Source: CAZKGE01 sp964541695
GTDB lineage: Bacteria > Bacillota > Clostridia > Christensenellales > CAG-138
Direction: 5' to 3'
Assembly (NCBI GenBank): GCA_964541695.1
Contig: CAZIRB010000025.1
Span: 1-25,060, forward strand
Length of the DNA stretch: 25,060 nt
In this document: positions 1 to 9,812 of the stretch, piece after piece
Layout of the letters: each line of letters opens with the position of its first letter
Numbering within the stretch: position 1 is the stretch's first letter
Made by a program: the position numbers and the translations under genes
The notes under the pieces: model-generated
What the model saw: only the letters and a program-made list of their open reading frames with translations
Told to the model about the DNA's origin: nothing
Database searches by the model: none

Positions 1-549
1 GGGCTTTTGCCGGACGTTGTGACCGCGTCGGTCGGCGGCGGCAGCAACGCCGCGGGCATGTTCATCCCGTTCCTCGCCGATCCGGTCGAGATTGTCGGCG
101 TGGAGCCGCTCGGCCGCGGGCCGGCGATCGGCGACCACGCCGCGTCGATCACCTACGGCAAAAAGGGCGTGCTGCACGGCTTTGAGAGCCTGCTGCTGCA
201 GGATGAGGCGGGCGCGCCGCTGCCGGTGTACTCAATCGCAAGCGGGCTGGACTACCCGTCCGTGGGGCCGGAGCACGCGTTTTTGCACTCGGCGGGCCGC
301 GTCAACTACACGACCGCGACGGACGACGAGGCGATGGAGGCGTTCTTCCTGCTCTGCCGCAACGAGGGCATCATCCCCGCCATCGAGAGCGCGCACGCGC
401 TGGCCTACGCAATTCGCTACGCGCGCACACACGAGACGGGCTCGATCCTCGTCAACCTCTCGGGCCGCGGCGACAAGGACATTGACTACGTGTTCGAAAA
501 ATACGGCTGCGGCGACGAGTTTCTCAAAAGGAAGGGGAATGTGGAATAA
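1..549 (+). CDS. trpB: Tryptophan synthase beta chain, C-terminal part (5' end outside the window)
   Basis: PLP enzyme condensing indole with serine to make tryptophan, normally in an alpha2-beta2 complex with TrpA. The reading frame is open from base 1, so the N-terminal half, including the PLP lysine, lies upstream. Visible family signatures are the PLP-phosphate loop GGGSNAAG near the start, FIPFLADP, the GVEP segment, GVLHGFESLLLQD, SGLDYPSVGPEH, TDDEAMEAF and EGIIPAIESAHALAYA, in the normal order. The C-terminus LKRKGNVE followed by TAA is at a normal place for the family. No terminator follows directly; the glmS promoter begins 10 bp after the stop. It is probably the end of a trp operon. 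The family call is near certain from these motifs. Confidence 0.96.
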   Translation, partial: GLLPDVVTASVGGGSNAAGMFIPFLADPVEIVGVEPLGRGPAIGDHAASITYGKKGVLHGFESLLLQDEAGAPLPVYSIASGLDYPSVGPEHAFLHSAGRVNYTTATDDEAMEAFFLLCRNEGIIPAIESAHALAYAIRYARTHETGSILVNLSGRGDKDIDYVFEKYGCGDEFLKRKGNVE

Positions 550-558
550 CATTCATCC

Positions 559-587
559 TTGACGCATACCGGTAATATCGGTATAAT
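559..587 (+). promoter_or_regulatory. Sigma-A-type promoter of glmS
   Basis: TTGACG (559-564) and a perfect TATAAT (582-587) are separated by 17 bp. The predicted transcription start is near 594, giving a leader of about 96 nt before the glmS ATG at 690. It is one of the best promoter matches in the window. Confidence 0.85.
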
Positions 588-610
588 AGCAAAGTGATTT
601 TTGCAGAAAC

Positions 611-660
611 GGTCCGATAGTGGGTGGCGCGGCGGCGGCTTATTATCGGACTCTTTCTTT
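611..660 (+). promoter_or_regulatory. glmS leader hairpin followed by a U-rich tract
   Basis: GTCCGATA (612-619) is the exact reverse complement of TATCGGAC (644-651). Further wobble and Watson-Crick pairs inside (620-624 with 639-643) lengthen the stem, and the remaining loop is G-rich. TCTTTCTTT follows at once. It lies between the promoter and the ribosome binding site, so it could act as an attenuator or mRNA-stability element for glmS. The glmS ribozyme core was looked for and not seen. The structure is visible; the function is inferred. Confidence 0.45.
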
Positions 661-689
661 ATAGCAAATTGCGGTTGGAGGACAGCGGC

Positions 690-2519
690 ATGTGCGGAAT
701 CGTGGGTTATACGGGCGGCGAGGACTCCGTCCCCATTCTGATGGACGGGCTCAACGCGCTGGCCTATCGCGGGTATGACAGCGCGGGGCTGGCCGTCTGG
801 GACGGCGGGAAGATCGCGCTGCGCAAGGCCAAGGGCATGATTTCGGAGCTCGAGAAGCTGCTTAGTAAGGAGCCGGTCGCGGGCTGCTGCGGCATCGGCC
901 ACACGCGCTGGGCGACGCACGGCGAGCCGTCGTACGTCAACTCGCACCCGCAGACCGACGGCAAAAACCGCATCGCGCTCGTGCACAACGGCATCATCGA
1001 AAACTACGCCAAGCTGAAAACCATGCTGATCGAGAAGGGCTGCGCGTTCGTTTCGGAGACGGACACGGAGGTAATCGCGCAGCTGCTCGGGTACTTCGAC
1101 AAGGGCAACCACATCGAGACGCTGTCGCAGGCGATGCGCCTTCTGACCGGTTCGTTCGCGCTGGCCATCCTGTTCTTTGAGGAGCCGGGCACGATCTACT
1201 GCGCGTGCAAGGACAGCCCCATGGTCGTAGGCAAGGGCGCGGAGGGTGCGTTCGTAGCCAGCGACATTCCCGCGCTTTTGCCGCACACGCGCGACGTCAG
1301 CTTTCTCGAGGAGCGGCAGATCGCGGTACTGCGCCCGTCCGGCATCCGCTTCTACAACGAGTTCGGCTCCGAGATAACAAAGGCCGTCACGCACGTCGAC
1401 TGGGACATCGAGGCCGCCAAAAAGGGCAACTACGAGCACTTCATGATGAAGGAGATCTGCGAGCAGCCCGAGGCGTTCCGCAAGACGCTCGAGCAGTACG
1501 CGGACCTGTCCGCGGGCGCGCTCAAGGGCGAGCTGTTCCCTTGGACGGCCGAGGAGGCGCGCGCGCTCGACAAGCTGCGCATCTCAAGCTGCGGCACGGC
1601 CTTCCACGCCGCGATGCTCGGCAAGAAGTTCATCGAGGGGATCGCGCGCGTGCCCGTCGAGGCGGAGATCGCGAGCGAGTTTCGCTACGGCGACGTGGTG
1701 CTGAAGAAAGGCGAGTCGCTGCTCGTCATCTCGCAGTCCGGCGAGACGGCCGATACGATCGCGGCCATGCGCATGGGCAAGAACGCGGGCTGCAAAACGG
1801 CCGCGATCTGCAACGTGATCGGCAGCACCGTTGCGCGCGAGGTCGACCGCGTGCTCTACACGTACTGCGGACCGGAGATCGCGGTCGCGGCGACGAAGTC
1901 GTACCTCATGCAGGTGCTCGTGCTGTATTTGACCGCGCTCGACCTTGCATATAAGCGCGGTGAGATCACGGCGGAGACGCTCAAGGGGCGTATCCGCGAG
2001 CTTATGAGCATTCCGGCGAAGATCCAGAAGGTGCTCGACAACCGATCGCTGATCCAGTACTTTGCTTCGCGCGAGTTTGCGGTCAAGCACGTGTTCTTCA
2101 TCGGCCGCGGCATGGACTACGCGCTCGCGCTGGAGGCGGCGCTCAAGCTCAAGGAGATTTCGTACATCCACTCCGAGGCGTACGCTGCGGGCGAACTCAA
2201 GCACGGCACGATCGCGCTCATCGAGGACGGCTCGCTCGTCGTCGCGCTCGCGACGCAGGACGCGCTTTTGCCCAAGATGGCGAGCAACATGGAGGAGGTC
2301 AAGGTGCGCGGCGCGCACGTGCTCGCCGTCACGAACGGAATCTGGGACGGAGCTGCGGCGCATTCGCACGAGCAGTGGGAAATCGAGCGCGTGGACCCGA
2401 CGCTTTCGCCGCTGGTGGCGATCGTGCCGATGCAGCTTCTGGCCTACTACCTGGCGGTGCAGAAGGGCTGCGCGGTCGACAAGCCCAGAAACCTCGCCAA
2501 GAGCGTCACGGTCGAATAA
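690..2519 (+). CDS. glmS: Glutamine--fructose-6-phosphate aminotransferase (isomerising)
   Basis: Makes glucosamine-6-phosphate from fructose-6-phosphate and glutamine, the first committed step to UDP-GlcNAc for peptidoglycan and surface glycans. The 609-aa length is typical. The ATG at 690 is chosen because it is preceded by GGAGGA (677-682) and gives MCGIVGY, where Cys2 becomes the N-terminal catalytic nucleophile; an upstream in-frame start at 624 would bury that cysteine. The class-II glutaminase domain covers about residues 1-220 (GHTRWATHG, HNGIIENY). Two SIS isomerase domains follow (SSCGTAFHA, SQSGETADT, GRGMDYALALEAALKLKEISY). The end PRNLAKSVTVE is the family's conserved C-terminal tail. 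Transcribed from its own promoter, it runs into a terminator just before pyrG. Confidence 0.98.
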   Translation: MCGIVGYTGGEDSVPILMDGLNALAYRGYDSAGLAVWDGGKIALRKAKGMISELEKLLSKEPVAGCCGIGHTRWATHGEPSYVNSHPQTDGKNRIALVHNGIIENYAKLKTMLIEKGCAFVSETDTEVIAQLLGYFDKGNHIETLSQAMRLLTGSFALAILFFEEPGTIYCACKDSPMVVGKGAEGAFVASDIPALLPHTRDVSFLEERQIAVLRPSGIRFYNEFGSEITKAVTHVDWDIEAAKKGNYEHFMMKEICEQPEAFRKTLEQYADLSAGALKGELFPWTAEEARALDKLRISSCGTAFHAAMLGKKFIEGIARVPVEAEIASEFRYGDVVLKKGESLLVISQSGETADTIAAMRMGKNAGCKTAAICNVIGSTVAREVDRVLYTYCGPEIAVAATKSYLMQVLVLYLTALDLAYKRGEITAETLKGRIRELMSIPAKIQKVLDNRSLIQYFASREFAVKHVFFIGRGMDYALALEAALKLKEISYIHSEAYAAGELKHGTIALIEDGSLVVALATQDALLPKMASNMEEVKVRGAHVLAVTNGIWDGAAAHSHEQWEIERVDPTLSPLVAIVPMQLLAYYLAVQKGCAVDKPRNLAKSVTVE

Positions 2520-2529
2520 GGAACCCTAA

Positions 2530-2571
2530 GCGGCGGGCATCCGGAAGACCGGGCGCCCGCGCCGCTTTTTT
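2530..2571 (+). terminator. Rho-independent terminator after glmS
   Basis: A GC-rich stem (arms around 2530-2538 and 2555-2565, with a small bulge) is followed by six T at 2566-2571. It lies 11 bp after the glmS stop and overlaps the space just before the pyrG ribosome binding site, so pyrG expression may depend on read-through or on a promoter inside glmS. Confidence 0.7.
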
Positions 2572-2590
2572 GACGGGAGGGAGCGTTCGT

Positions 2591-4236
<1,646 letters not shown>

Positions 4237-4240
<4 letters not shown>

Positions 4241-5490
4241 GAATTCTGTTTTTGGTTGAAAGCCTGTCCAATATTATGGAGACGAGCCGCAATCTGGCGC
4301 TGCGCGTCGCCCGGGAACTGGCCAAGAGCGGCCATGAAGTGTGTGTTTTTGGTGAACGCGCGGCCGATATCCCGCTGGATTCCGAATTGTATGCCAATCT
4401 CGAGACGGCCGGGTTCGATACCGACATCGCATGGATGAAGCGCGTAACGTGGGGGCCGGAGAGCAGGGCGGTCAAATTGGCGCGCATACTCGGGAACCCG
4501 CGCGGTTGGGGGCCGATGCTGAGGCATCTTCTTGGCAGAGACGTCGGCGGGAACGCGGAGGGCCGTTACCGGGAGGCGTTGGCGGAGCATCTGTCCCGCA
4601 ACACCTATGACGCGGCCATTGCCGTGACGATGCCGTTCCATACGGCGCAGGCGCTGGCCGAGACCTCCGTCGACGTTCGCGTTATCTATGAATTCGACCC
4701 GTTCAGCATGGACGAAAGCGTCGCGGCCGCGGATGTGCGGGCGATGCAGCAGGCGGAGGACGCGGCATACGGGAAGGTGTCGGCCATATTTGCGCTGGAG
4801 GCGATCTATAACGATATTTTGTCCGGGCCGTTTCCGCATGCGCGCGGCATCCTGCATCGCATCGAATTCCCCTGCGTTGTCGAGCGCATCCGCCGGAAGA
4901 CGGCCTTCGACATCCCGTTTTCGGGCACGGTGAACCTCTGTTTTTGCGGCTCCCTCTATGCCGACATCCGCAATCCGGGATACATGTTTGCGCTTTTGGA
5001 GCGGCTTCCGGAGAATATCCGCCTGTACCTCATCGGAGAAACGCCCCCGGAGGTGCGCAAGCAGATACCGGCTTCGTTAGAGCGCCGGATCGTGCTTCGC
5101 GGCAGGGTGCCCGAGCAGGCGGCAATCAACGCGATGCTGGATGCGACGATACTGGTCAACATCGGAAACACGGTGAAAAACCAGTTTCCGAGCAAGCTGT
5201 TCGACTATATCGGGACCGGAAAACCGATTTTGAACCTAATCAAGTATGCCTCGTGCCCAACACGCGACTGCCTGTCGGCTTATCCCGACGCTTTGACGAT
5301 TGACGAAACCATGCCGATCACTTCGCAAACGGTCGAGGCCGCGCGGGAGTTTTGCGAGCGGCCGAGGGTCGGCCGCGTGCCGTTCTCCGCGATCGAGCAG
5401 CTCTATCGGGCGTATACGCCCGCCGCAGTCGCGCAGAAAATTGAACAAACCGTACAAAAAGCGCTTGCCGGCGACGGCTCCCGCGCATAA
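4237..5490 (+). CDS. GT-B fold glycosyltransferase (GT4-like), surface-glycan synthesis
   Basis: Probable cytoplasmic transferase adding a sugar from a nucleotide donor to a glycan or lipid-linked acceptor; neither substrate can be read from the sequence. The 417-aa protein starts MRILFLVESLSN with an N-terminal Rossmann half (ARELAKSGHEVCVFGE). Its second half carries LCFCGSLY, LYLIGE, IVLRGRVPEQAAINAMLDATILVNIG and FPSKLFDYIGTGKPILNL, the usual donor-binding region of GT-B enzymes. The start overlaps the pyrG stop (ATGA) and has GGAGGG at 4225-4230. Base composition looks somewhat less GC-biased than pyrG, a common trait of exchanged glycan genes. It converges on the GT2 gene, with 11 bp between the stops and no clear terminator. 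The family is fairly sure; the specific reaction is unknown. Confidence 0.85.
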
Positions 5491-5501
5491 GAACCGGCGT
5501 A

Positions 5502-6551
5502 TTAGAATATGTTCCGCAATCCCCGGTAGATTCGATCGATTGGGCGGTGCAAATACGGAAAACAGATGTTGAAAAAATGATCGTGATACACCCGGTTTAG
5601 TCGGCGGTCGCCCAATCTGCGCAACATTTTTCGAATCTCCCGGATATGGCGCCAAATGTAGCGCCGCGCTTTGCTATACGATAGACTTTTTGAGCCGAGC
5701 GAGCGAAGGGACATGCTGGAAACCGCCAGGATATATCGTTCTGCGACGGGAAACAAACAAGCGGGGCAGACGGATGGCGCCGCTTCCAGTATACGCCGAT
5801 GGGCTTCCAACGCACGTATGCTTTTGGGGGAAACGGGACTTCTCCCGATGCTGGACGGTCCAAGATTGGCGGTGTACAGCACGTCGCGGATACGGACGAC
5901 GCGCGCGACCTTCTGCAGCGCCTGAAACACAAACCAATAGTCTTCGCTGCCCGCGCAGGTCTCGTCGAAGGCAAGCCCCGCGATCGTACGTTTTGTGTAC
6001 AGCTTGTTCCAATGCGTCAATCCCAAATGGCCGGGCGCCCGTTCATCCAGGTATTTGACAAGGGCGGTTTCACGATCCAGAATCTCCCGCTCGGGCTCGC
6101 CGCCGCAGACGGATTCGACGGAGCCGTCGGGCAATATCCCCTGGCAGCCGCATACGGCGATGTCCGACTGCGTTTCCATAAGCGAGCGCAGAAGCAGCTC
6201 GAACATGCGCGCGTCCGCCTGGTCGTCATGGTCCATAAAGCCGATGAACTCGCCCTTGGCCAGCGCGAGCCCTTTGTTGCGCGAAGCGCAGGTGCCGCAG
6301 TTTTTCTCCGAATCAATTACGACGACGCGGGCATCGAGCGCGGCATACCGCTGCATTACTGTAAGCGAGCCATCCGCAGAGCAATCGTTAATCAAAAGGA
6401 TTTCCAGGTTTCGGTACGTCTGGCCGGTTAACGATTCAATGCAGGTCGGCAGGAACGCCTCCTGGTTATAAACGGGAACGATAACGCTGATGAGCGGGCC
6501 GCCGTACGGTTCCGATACGCCGCCGCTGTTTGCAAGAGCCGCCCTATTCAT
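5502..6551 (-). CDS. Family 2 glycosyltransferase (GT-A fold)
   Basis: Probable inverting sugar transferase in surface-polysaccharide assembly. The 349-aa protein has the GT2 core after a 19-residue leader: ISVIVPVYNQEAFLPTCIESL (residues 21-41), INDCSADGS (54-62), NCGTCASRNKGLALAKGEFIGFMDHDDQ, with the metal/donor-binding acidic cluster DHDD at 107-110, and SDIAVCGCQG after it. The C-terminal part is basic and less conserved (ARRYIWRHIREIRKMLRRL). The ATG overlaps the end of the wzt-like gene by 8 bp, so it is the third gene of the minus-strand wzm-wzt-GT operon and probably modifies the exported polymer. No transmembrane helix is obvious. The family is sure; donor and acceptor are unknown. 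Confidence 0.92.
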   Translation of the reverse strand: MNRAALANSGGVSEPYGGPLISVIVPVYNQEAFLPTCIESLTGQTYRNLEILLINDCSADGSLTVMQRYAALDARVVVIDSEKNCGTCASRNKGLALAKGEFIGFMDHDDQADARMFELLLRSLMETQSDIAVCGCQGILPDGSVESVCGGEPEREILDRETALVKYLDERAPGHLGLTHWNKLYTKRTIAGLAFDETCAGSEDYWFVFQALQKVARVVRIRDVLYTANLGPSSIGRSPVSPKSIRALEAHRRILEAAPSVCPACLFPVAERYILAVSSMSLRSLGSKSLSYSKARRYIWRHIREIRKMLRRLGDRRLNRVYHDHFFNICFPYLHRPIDRIYRGLRNIF

Positions 6552-7797
6552 TCAGCGCCTGAATCGTAGGCAACTGCATGTTGCCCCAGTTCTGCTGATC
6601 CCAATGGAGCCTGTAGGCGCTGTCGACGAAATCGCGCCTGGCGCTCAGCACGGCGGCATATTTGGCAAGCGGATAAAGCGAACCGTTCGACTCGCAGACG
6701 AACACGATGTCGATGATATACGCGCCGGCGGAGAGTTGGGAAATATCAATGGCGAACTCCTGATCCAACGGCCGATCCGGCTGCATGAAGAACTTGTTCG
6801 GCGCTAAACACATGCCGACCGGCGCGCTGTCGGGATGCCTAAGTATGAACTGCACCTGCACGTTGCTTTGCGGGGTTTCGGCCGAAAACAGCAGGCGTAT
6901 GCGCAAATTGTCGTCGATCACAACGTTGTCGATATGGTTGACGAGCGTCGCGCTCAAGAGCTTTATGCCGGAATTTTCGCCGGATGCGGCCAAACCCGCG
7001 GTGTCCACGGTAGTGAGGTTGATCCCCGCGTACACCTGTATCGCGCCCTCCACGTCACCGTCGAACACCTTCTCGCCGTGGTTTAATACGATGCAGCGCG
7101 AGCAGAGCTGCCTAATCGAGTTCATATTGTGGGACACGAACAGAACGGTCCGGTTCTCGTCGTGCGCGACGCTGTACATTTTCTCGATGCATTTCTTCTG
7201 AAAATGTGAGTCGCCGACGGCGAGAACCTCGTCCATGATCAGCACGTCGCTGTCCAAAAACGCGGACACCGAAAACGCCAGCCGCACGTACATGCCGCTG
7301 GAATAGCGCTTGACGGGCGTGTCGATGAACTCGCCGCACTCGGAGAACTCGATGATGCGGTCCAGCTTCTTGGAAATCTCCGCACGCGTCATGCCGAGGA
7401 TCGTGCCGTTGAGATAGATGTTCTCGCGGCCGGTCATGTCGCCGTGGAAGCCCGTGCCGATCTCGAGCATGCTGGCGGACTTGCCGCGGATCTTGATCTC
7501 GCCCTCGGTCGGCGCGGTGATGCGCGAGATCAGCTTTAAAAGCGTGCTCTTGCCGGAGCCGTTGAGCCCGATGATGCCCAGCGTGTCGCCGCGGTAGACG
7601 TCGAGGTCGACGCCCTTGAGCGCGTAGAAGTCGCGCCAGAGAGAACGCTCCTCGGCAAGCTTTTGGCTGATCTGCCGGCCGAACAAACGGCCGAGGCGCG
7701 CCTTGATGCCGCTCGTAACGCGGCTTGTGTTGTACTGTCCGAGCGTGTATTTTTTCTTGAGGTTGCGGATCTGTATGACGAGATCGCGTTCTTCCAT
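6544..7797 (-). CDS. wzt: Polysaccharide ABC transporter ATP-binding protein with C-terminal substrate-recognition domain (Wzt/TagH type)
   Basis: ATPase of an ABC-2 exporter moving a lipid-linked polysaccharide (O-antigen or teichoic-acid-like) across the membrane, paired with the Wzm-like permease encoded just upstream. In the 417 aa: Walker A GLNGSGKST at 77-85, GTGFHGDMTGRENIYLNG typical of the Wzt/TagH/KpsT branch, signature YSSGM at 165-169, Walker B LIMDE at 186-190 and H-loop His223. After about residue 265 an extra ~150-aa beta-rich region follows (LSATLVNHIDNVVIDDNLRIRLLF...), matching the position of the Wzt C-terminal carbohydrate-binding domain that selects the finished, terminally modified glycan. 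The ATG follows a GGAGG in the 12-bp gap after the permease. The fused domain implies coupling of chain finishing to export. Confidence 0.93.
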   Translation of the reverse strand: MEERDLVIQIRNLKKKYTLGQYNTSRVTSGIKARLGRLFGRQISQKLAEERSLWRDFYALKGVDLDVYRGDTLGIIGLNGSGKSTLLKLISRITAPTEGEIKIRGKSASMLEIGTGFHGDMTGRENIYLNGTILGMTRAEISKKLDRIIEFSECGEFIDTPVKRYSSGMYVRLAFSVSAFLDSDVLIMDEVLAVGDSHFQKKCIEKMYSVAHDENRTVLFVSHNMNSIRQLCSRCIVLNHGEKVFDGDVEGAIQVYAGINLTTVDTAGLAASGENSGIKLLSATLVNHIDNVVIDDNLRIRLLFSAETPQSNVQVQFILRHPDSAPVGMCLAPNKFFMQPDRPLDQEFAIDISQLSAGAYIIDIVFVCESNGSLYPLAKYAAVLSARRDFVDSAYRLHWDQQNWGNMQLPTIQALNE

Positions 7798-7809
7798 CGT
7801 GCGCCTCCG

Positions 7810-8685
7810 CTAAATCGTGTCGATGCAGCTTCGGCTCACGTTGCCGTACAGCACGACGCCGAAGGTTAGTAGAAGCAGCGTGATTGCCCAGGACACGATC
7901 CAGGACACGCCCATAAACTCGCCCGCGCCGAACAGGAAATACCGGAAGTTCTCCATGACGGCGGTCATCGGGTTGATCCAGAGCACCGCGCTCATAAAGC
8001 CTCCGGTCGACGAGAACGCGTAGAGCACGGGCGTGGCGAACATCCAAAGCTGCACGCCGAAGTCCGCAATCAGCGCCATGTCGCGGTATTTCGTGGTCAT
8101 CGACGTAATGATGATTCCGCACGCAAGCCCGAGAAGCCCCGCCTGCAGGACCGGAATCGGCAGCAGCAGCCACATCCAGGTGACGCGGATGCCGCCGGTC
8201 GCGAACAGGTAGACGAAGAAAGCGGCCAATATCATCAGCATGCGGATACAGAACGAGAACAGACCCGTGAGCAGATGCGCGAGCGGCGCAGCGAGCCGCG
8301 GGAAATAAACCTTTTTGAATATCTCCGCGTCGGACTGGTAGGTGCGCGACGTATTGGAGAGGCAGTTGGCAAACACCCACCAAAGCGTGTTGCTGGCCAG
8401 GTAAAACAGAAACGTCGGGATGCCGTCCGTCGAGAACCCCGCGAACTGACCGAACACATACGTGAACACGACGCTCGTGATCAGCGGGTAGAGGAACAGC
8501 CACATCACGCCGAGCGCGGTCTGCTTGTACTGCAGCATCACGTTGCGGCGAAAGAGCATGACGATCAGATCCCAGTACCGGAACAGCTCCGAGAATTTGA
8601 TGTCGAAAATGCCGGAACTGGCGCGGATGACCGTATCAAATTGCGCGTCGTCCGCGGCGCGGAAAAGTGCAATTCTGTTTCGCAT
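7810..8685 (-). CDS. wzm: Polysaccharide ABC transporter permease (Wzm/TagG type, ABC-2 family)
   Basis: Integral membrane half of the polysaccharide exporter. The 291-aa protein starts with a cytoplasmic segment (FSELFRYWDLIVMLFRRNVMLQYKQTALGVMW), the classic amphipathic and first-helix region of TagG/Wzm permeases. About six hydrophobic stretches follow, with SNTLWWVFANCLSNTSRTYQSDAEIFKKVYFPRL in the first large loop and DMALIADFGVQLWMFATPVLYAFS later, and it ends in a short hydrophilic tail. It is the first gene of the minus-strand operon wzm-wzt-GT2. No Shine-Dalgarno sequence precedes this ATG; instead a strong promoter places the predicted first transcribed base on the A of the ATG, suggesting a leaderless message. 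Confidence 0.93.
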   Translation of the reverse strand: MRNRIALFRAADDAQFDTVIRASSGIFDIKFSELFRYWDLIVMLFRRNVMLQYKQTALGVMWLFLYPLITSVVFTYVFGQFAGFSTDGIPTFLFYLASNTLWWVFANCLSNTSRTYQSDAEIFKKVYFPRLAAPLAHLLTGLFSFCIRMLMILAAFFVYLFATGGIRVTWMWLLLPIPVLQAGLLGLACGIIITSMTTKYRDMALIADFGVQLWMFATPVLYAFSSTGGFMSAVLWINPMTAVMENFRYFLFGAGEFMGVSWIVSWAITLLLLTFGVVLYGNVSRSCIDTI

Positions 8686-8691
8686 TCATTT

Positions 8692-8720
8692 ATTATATCG
8701 GTTGCACCGTCAAATTGCAA
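8692..8720 (-). promoter_or_regulatory. Promoter of the wzm-wzt-GT2 operon, apparently leaderless
   Basis: On the minus strand TTGCAA (8720-8715), a 17-bp spacer and a perfect TATAAT (8697-8692). A six-base discriminator then ends exactly at the ATG (8685), which therefore coincides with the expected transcription start. There is no SD in between. Confidence 0.75.
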
Positions 8721-8734
8721 GGCGCTGCGGGCAC

Positions 8735-8763
8735 TTGCGCGCGGCCCCGCGCGGTGCCATAAT
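8735..8763 (+). promoter_or_regulatory. Promoter of apbE, apparently leaderless
   Basis: TTGCGC (8735-8740), 17 bp, CATAAT (8758-8763). The expected start is at about 8770, one base before the ATG at 8771, and no convincing SD is present. It is divergent from, and only 14 bp away from, the wzm promoter. Confidence 0.55.
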
Positions 8764-8770
8764 GGGACCT

Positions 8771-9784
8771 ATGAAGCAATGGATTTTTGCGGCGCTCGCG
8801 CTGGCGACGGCCGCCGTATGCTGCGGCTGCGCGGCCCGGACGAAGGCGGAGCGGTCGCTATTTGCGATGGACACCTACATGACGCTGACCGCCTACGGCC
8901 GCGGCGCGGACAAGGCGCTCGACGAGTGCGAGGCGGAGCTTGGCCGCCTGGAGAAGCTGTTTTCCGCGACGCTGCCGGACAGCGACGCCGCCCGCATCCG
9001 AGCCGGCGCGGGCGCGGACGTTGCGGTCTCGGCGGACACGGTTGCGATGCTGGAAACGGCGCTTGCCGTGTCCGCGCAGTCGGACGGCGCGTTCGATCCG
9101 ACGATATACCCGCTCGTCGGCGCGTGGGGATTTTTGACCGAGTCGCCGAGCGTGCCTTCGGAGGCGGAGATTGCGGACGCGCGCATGCGCGTGGACTACC
9201 GGCGCCTTACATTGTCCAGCCAAAGCGTGCGCGTCGGGCCGGGCATGGGCGTGGACTTCGGCGGCGTGGCGAAGGGCTACGCGTCGGACCGGCTGGTCGG
9301 GATTTTCCGCGCGCGCGGCATCAAAAGCGCGATCGTCTCGCTCGGCGGCAACGTGTACGCGCTCGGCGCGCGGCCGGACGGCGGCGCGTGGCGCGTCGGC
9401 GTGCAGGATCCGCTGAGTGCTTCCGACGTGCTCGGCGTGCTGCTCGTAACCGACACGGCCGTGATCACCTCCGGCGCGTATCAGCGCAACTTTACGGAAA
9501 ACGGGAAGCAATACCACCACATCCTAAACCCCGCCACCGGCTATCCCGCCGACGGCGGCCTTGTCTCCGTCACGATCGTGGATAAAAACGGCGCGAGGGC
9601 CGACTCGCTGTCCACGGCGCTGTTCGTGCTCGGTGAGACGAACGCCGTGAAGCTTTGGCGCGCGGACGGCACGTTCGGCATGGTGATTGTGACCTCCGAC
9701 CGGCGCGTGCTTGTGACGGACGGGCTGGATTTTACGCTGGCACAAGACGCAACCGGCTATCGAACGATCGTTCTGTCCTCCTAG
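8771..9784 (+). CDS. apbE: FAD:protein FMN transferase, lipoprotein
   Basis: Attaches FMN covalently to Ser/Thr of target flavoproteins (for example Rnf/Nqr subunits or FMN-binding-domain reductases) at the outer face of the membrane. The 337-aa protein begins with a lipoprotein-type signal, MKQWIF plus an Ala/Leu-rich core and CCGC (Cys20 the likely lipidated residue, though Cys at -3 is atypical). Family motifs follow: MDTYMTLTAYG, GAFDPTIYPLVGAWGF, GVDFGGVAKGYASDRL, SAIVSLGGNVYALG, the HHILNPATGYPADGG nucleotide/metal motif, and DSLSTALFVLG. No obvious target flavoprotein is encoded nearby, so its substrate is elsewhere. It starts without an SD next to a promoter. The next gene begins 110 bp downstream. 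Confidence 0.95.
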   Translation: MKQWIFAALALATAAVCCGCAARTKAERSLFAMDTYMTLTAYGRGADKALDECEAELGRLEKLFSATLPDSDAARIRAGAGADVAVSADTVAMLETALAVSAQSDGAFDPTIYPLVGAWGFLTESPSVPSEAEIADARMRVDYRRLTLSSQSVRVGPGMGVDFGGVAKGYASDRLVGIFRARGIKSAIVSLGGNVYALGARPDGGAWRVGVQDPLSASDVLGVLLVTDTAVITSGAYQRNFTENGKQYHHILNPATGYPADGGLVSVTIVDKNGARADSLSTALFVLGETNAVKLWRADGTFGMVIVTSDRRVLVTDGLDFTLAQDATGYRTIVLSS

Positions 9785-9790
9785 GTATTT

Positions 9791-9808
9791 TGTCGAACAT
9801 ACTCGAAC
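9791..9808 (+). promoter_or_regulatory. Candidate tandem 0A boxes (Spo0A-type binding sites)
   Basis: TGTCGAA (9791-9797) is an exact match to the Spo0A box core, and ACTCGAA (9801-9807) follows one helical turn (10 bp) later in the same orientation. They lie 14-31 bp upstream of the -35 of the Spo0A-like gene. The match and spacing are visible; that the encoded protein binds here is inferred. Confidence 0.5.
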
Positions 9809-9812
9809 TATT

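Noticed and set aside
624..689. N-terminal extension of GlmS by 22 residues
   Set aside because: It would remove the required N-terminal catalytic cysteine; the ATG at 690 has a strong SD and gives the canonical MCGIVGY start.
588..690. glmS ribozyme in the glmS leader
   Set aside because: The leader is too short and the conserved ribozyme core and pseudoknot segments are not visible; only a simple hairpin with a U-rich tail is seen.
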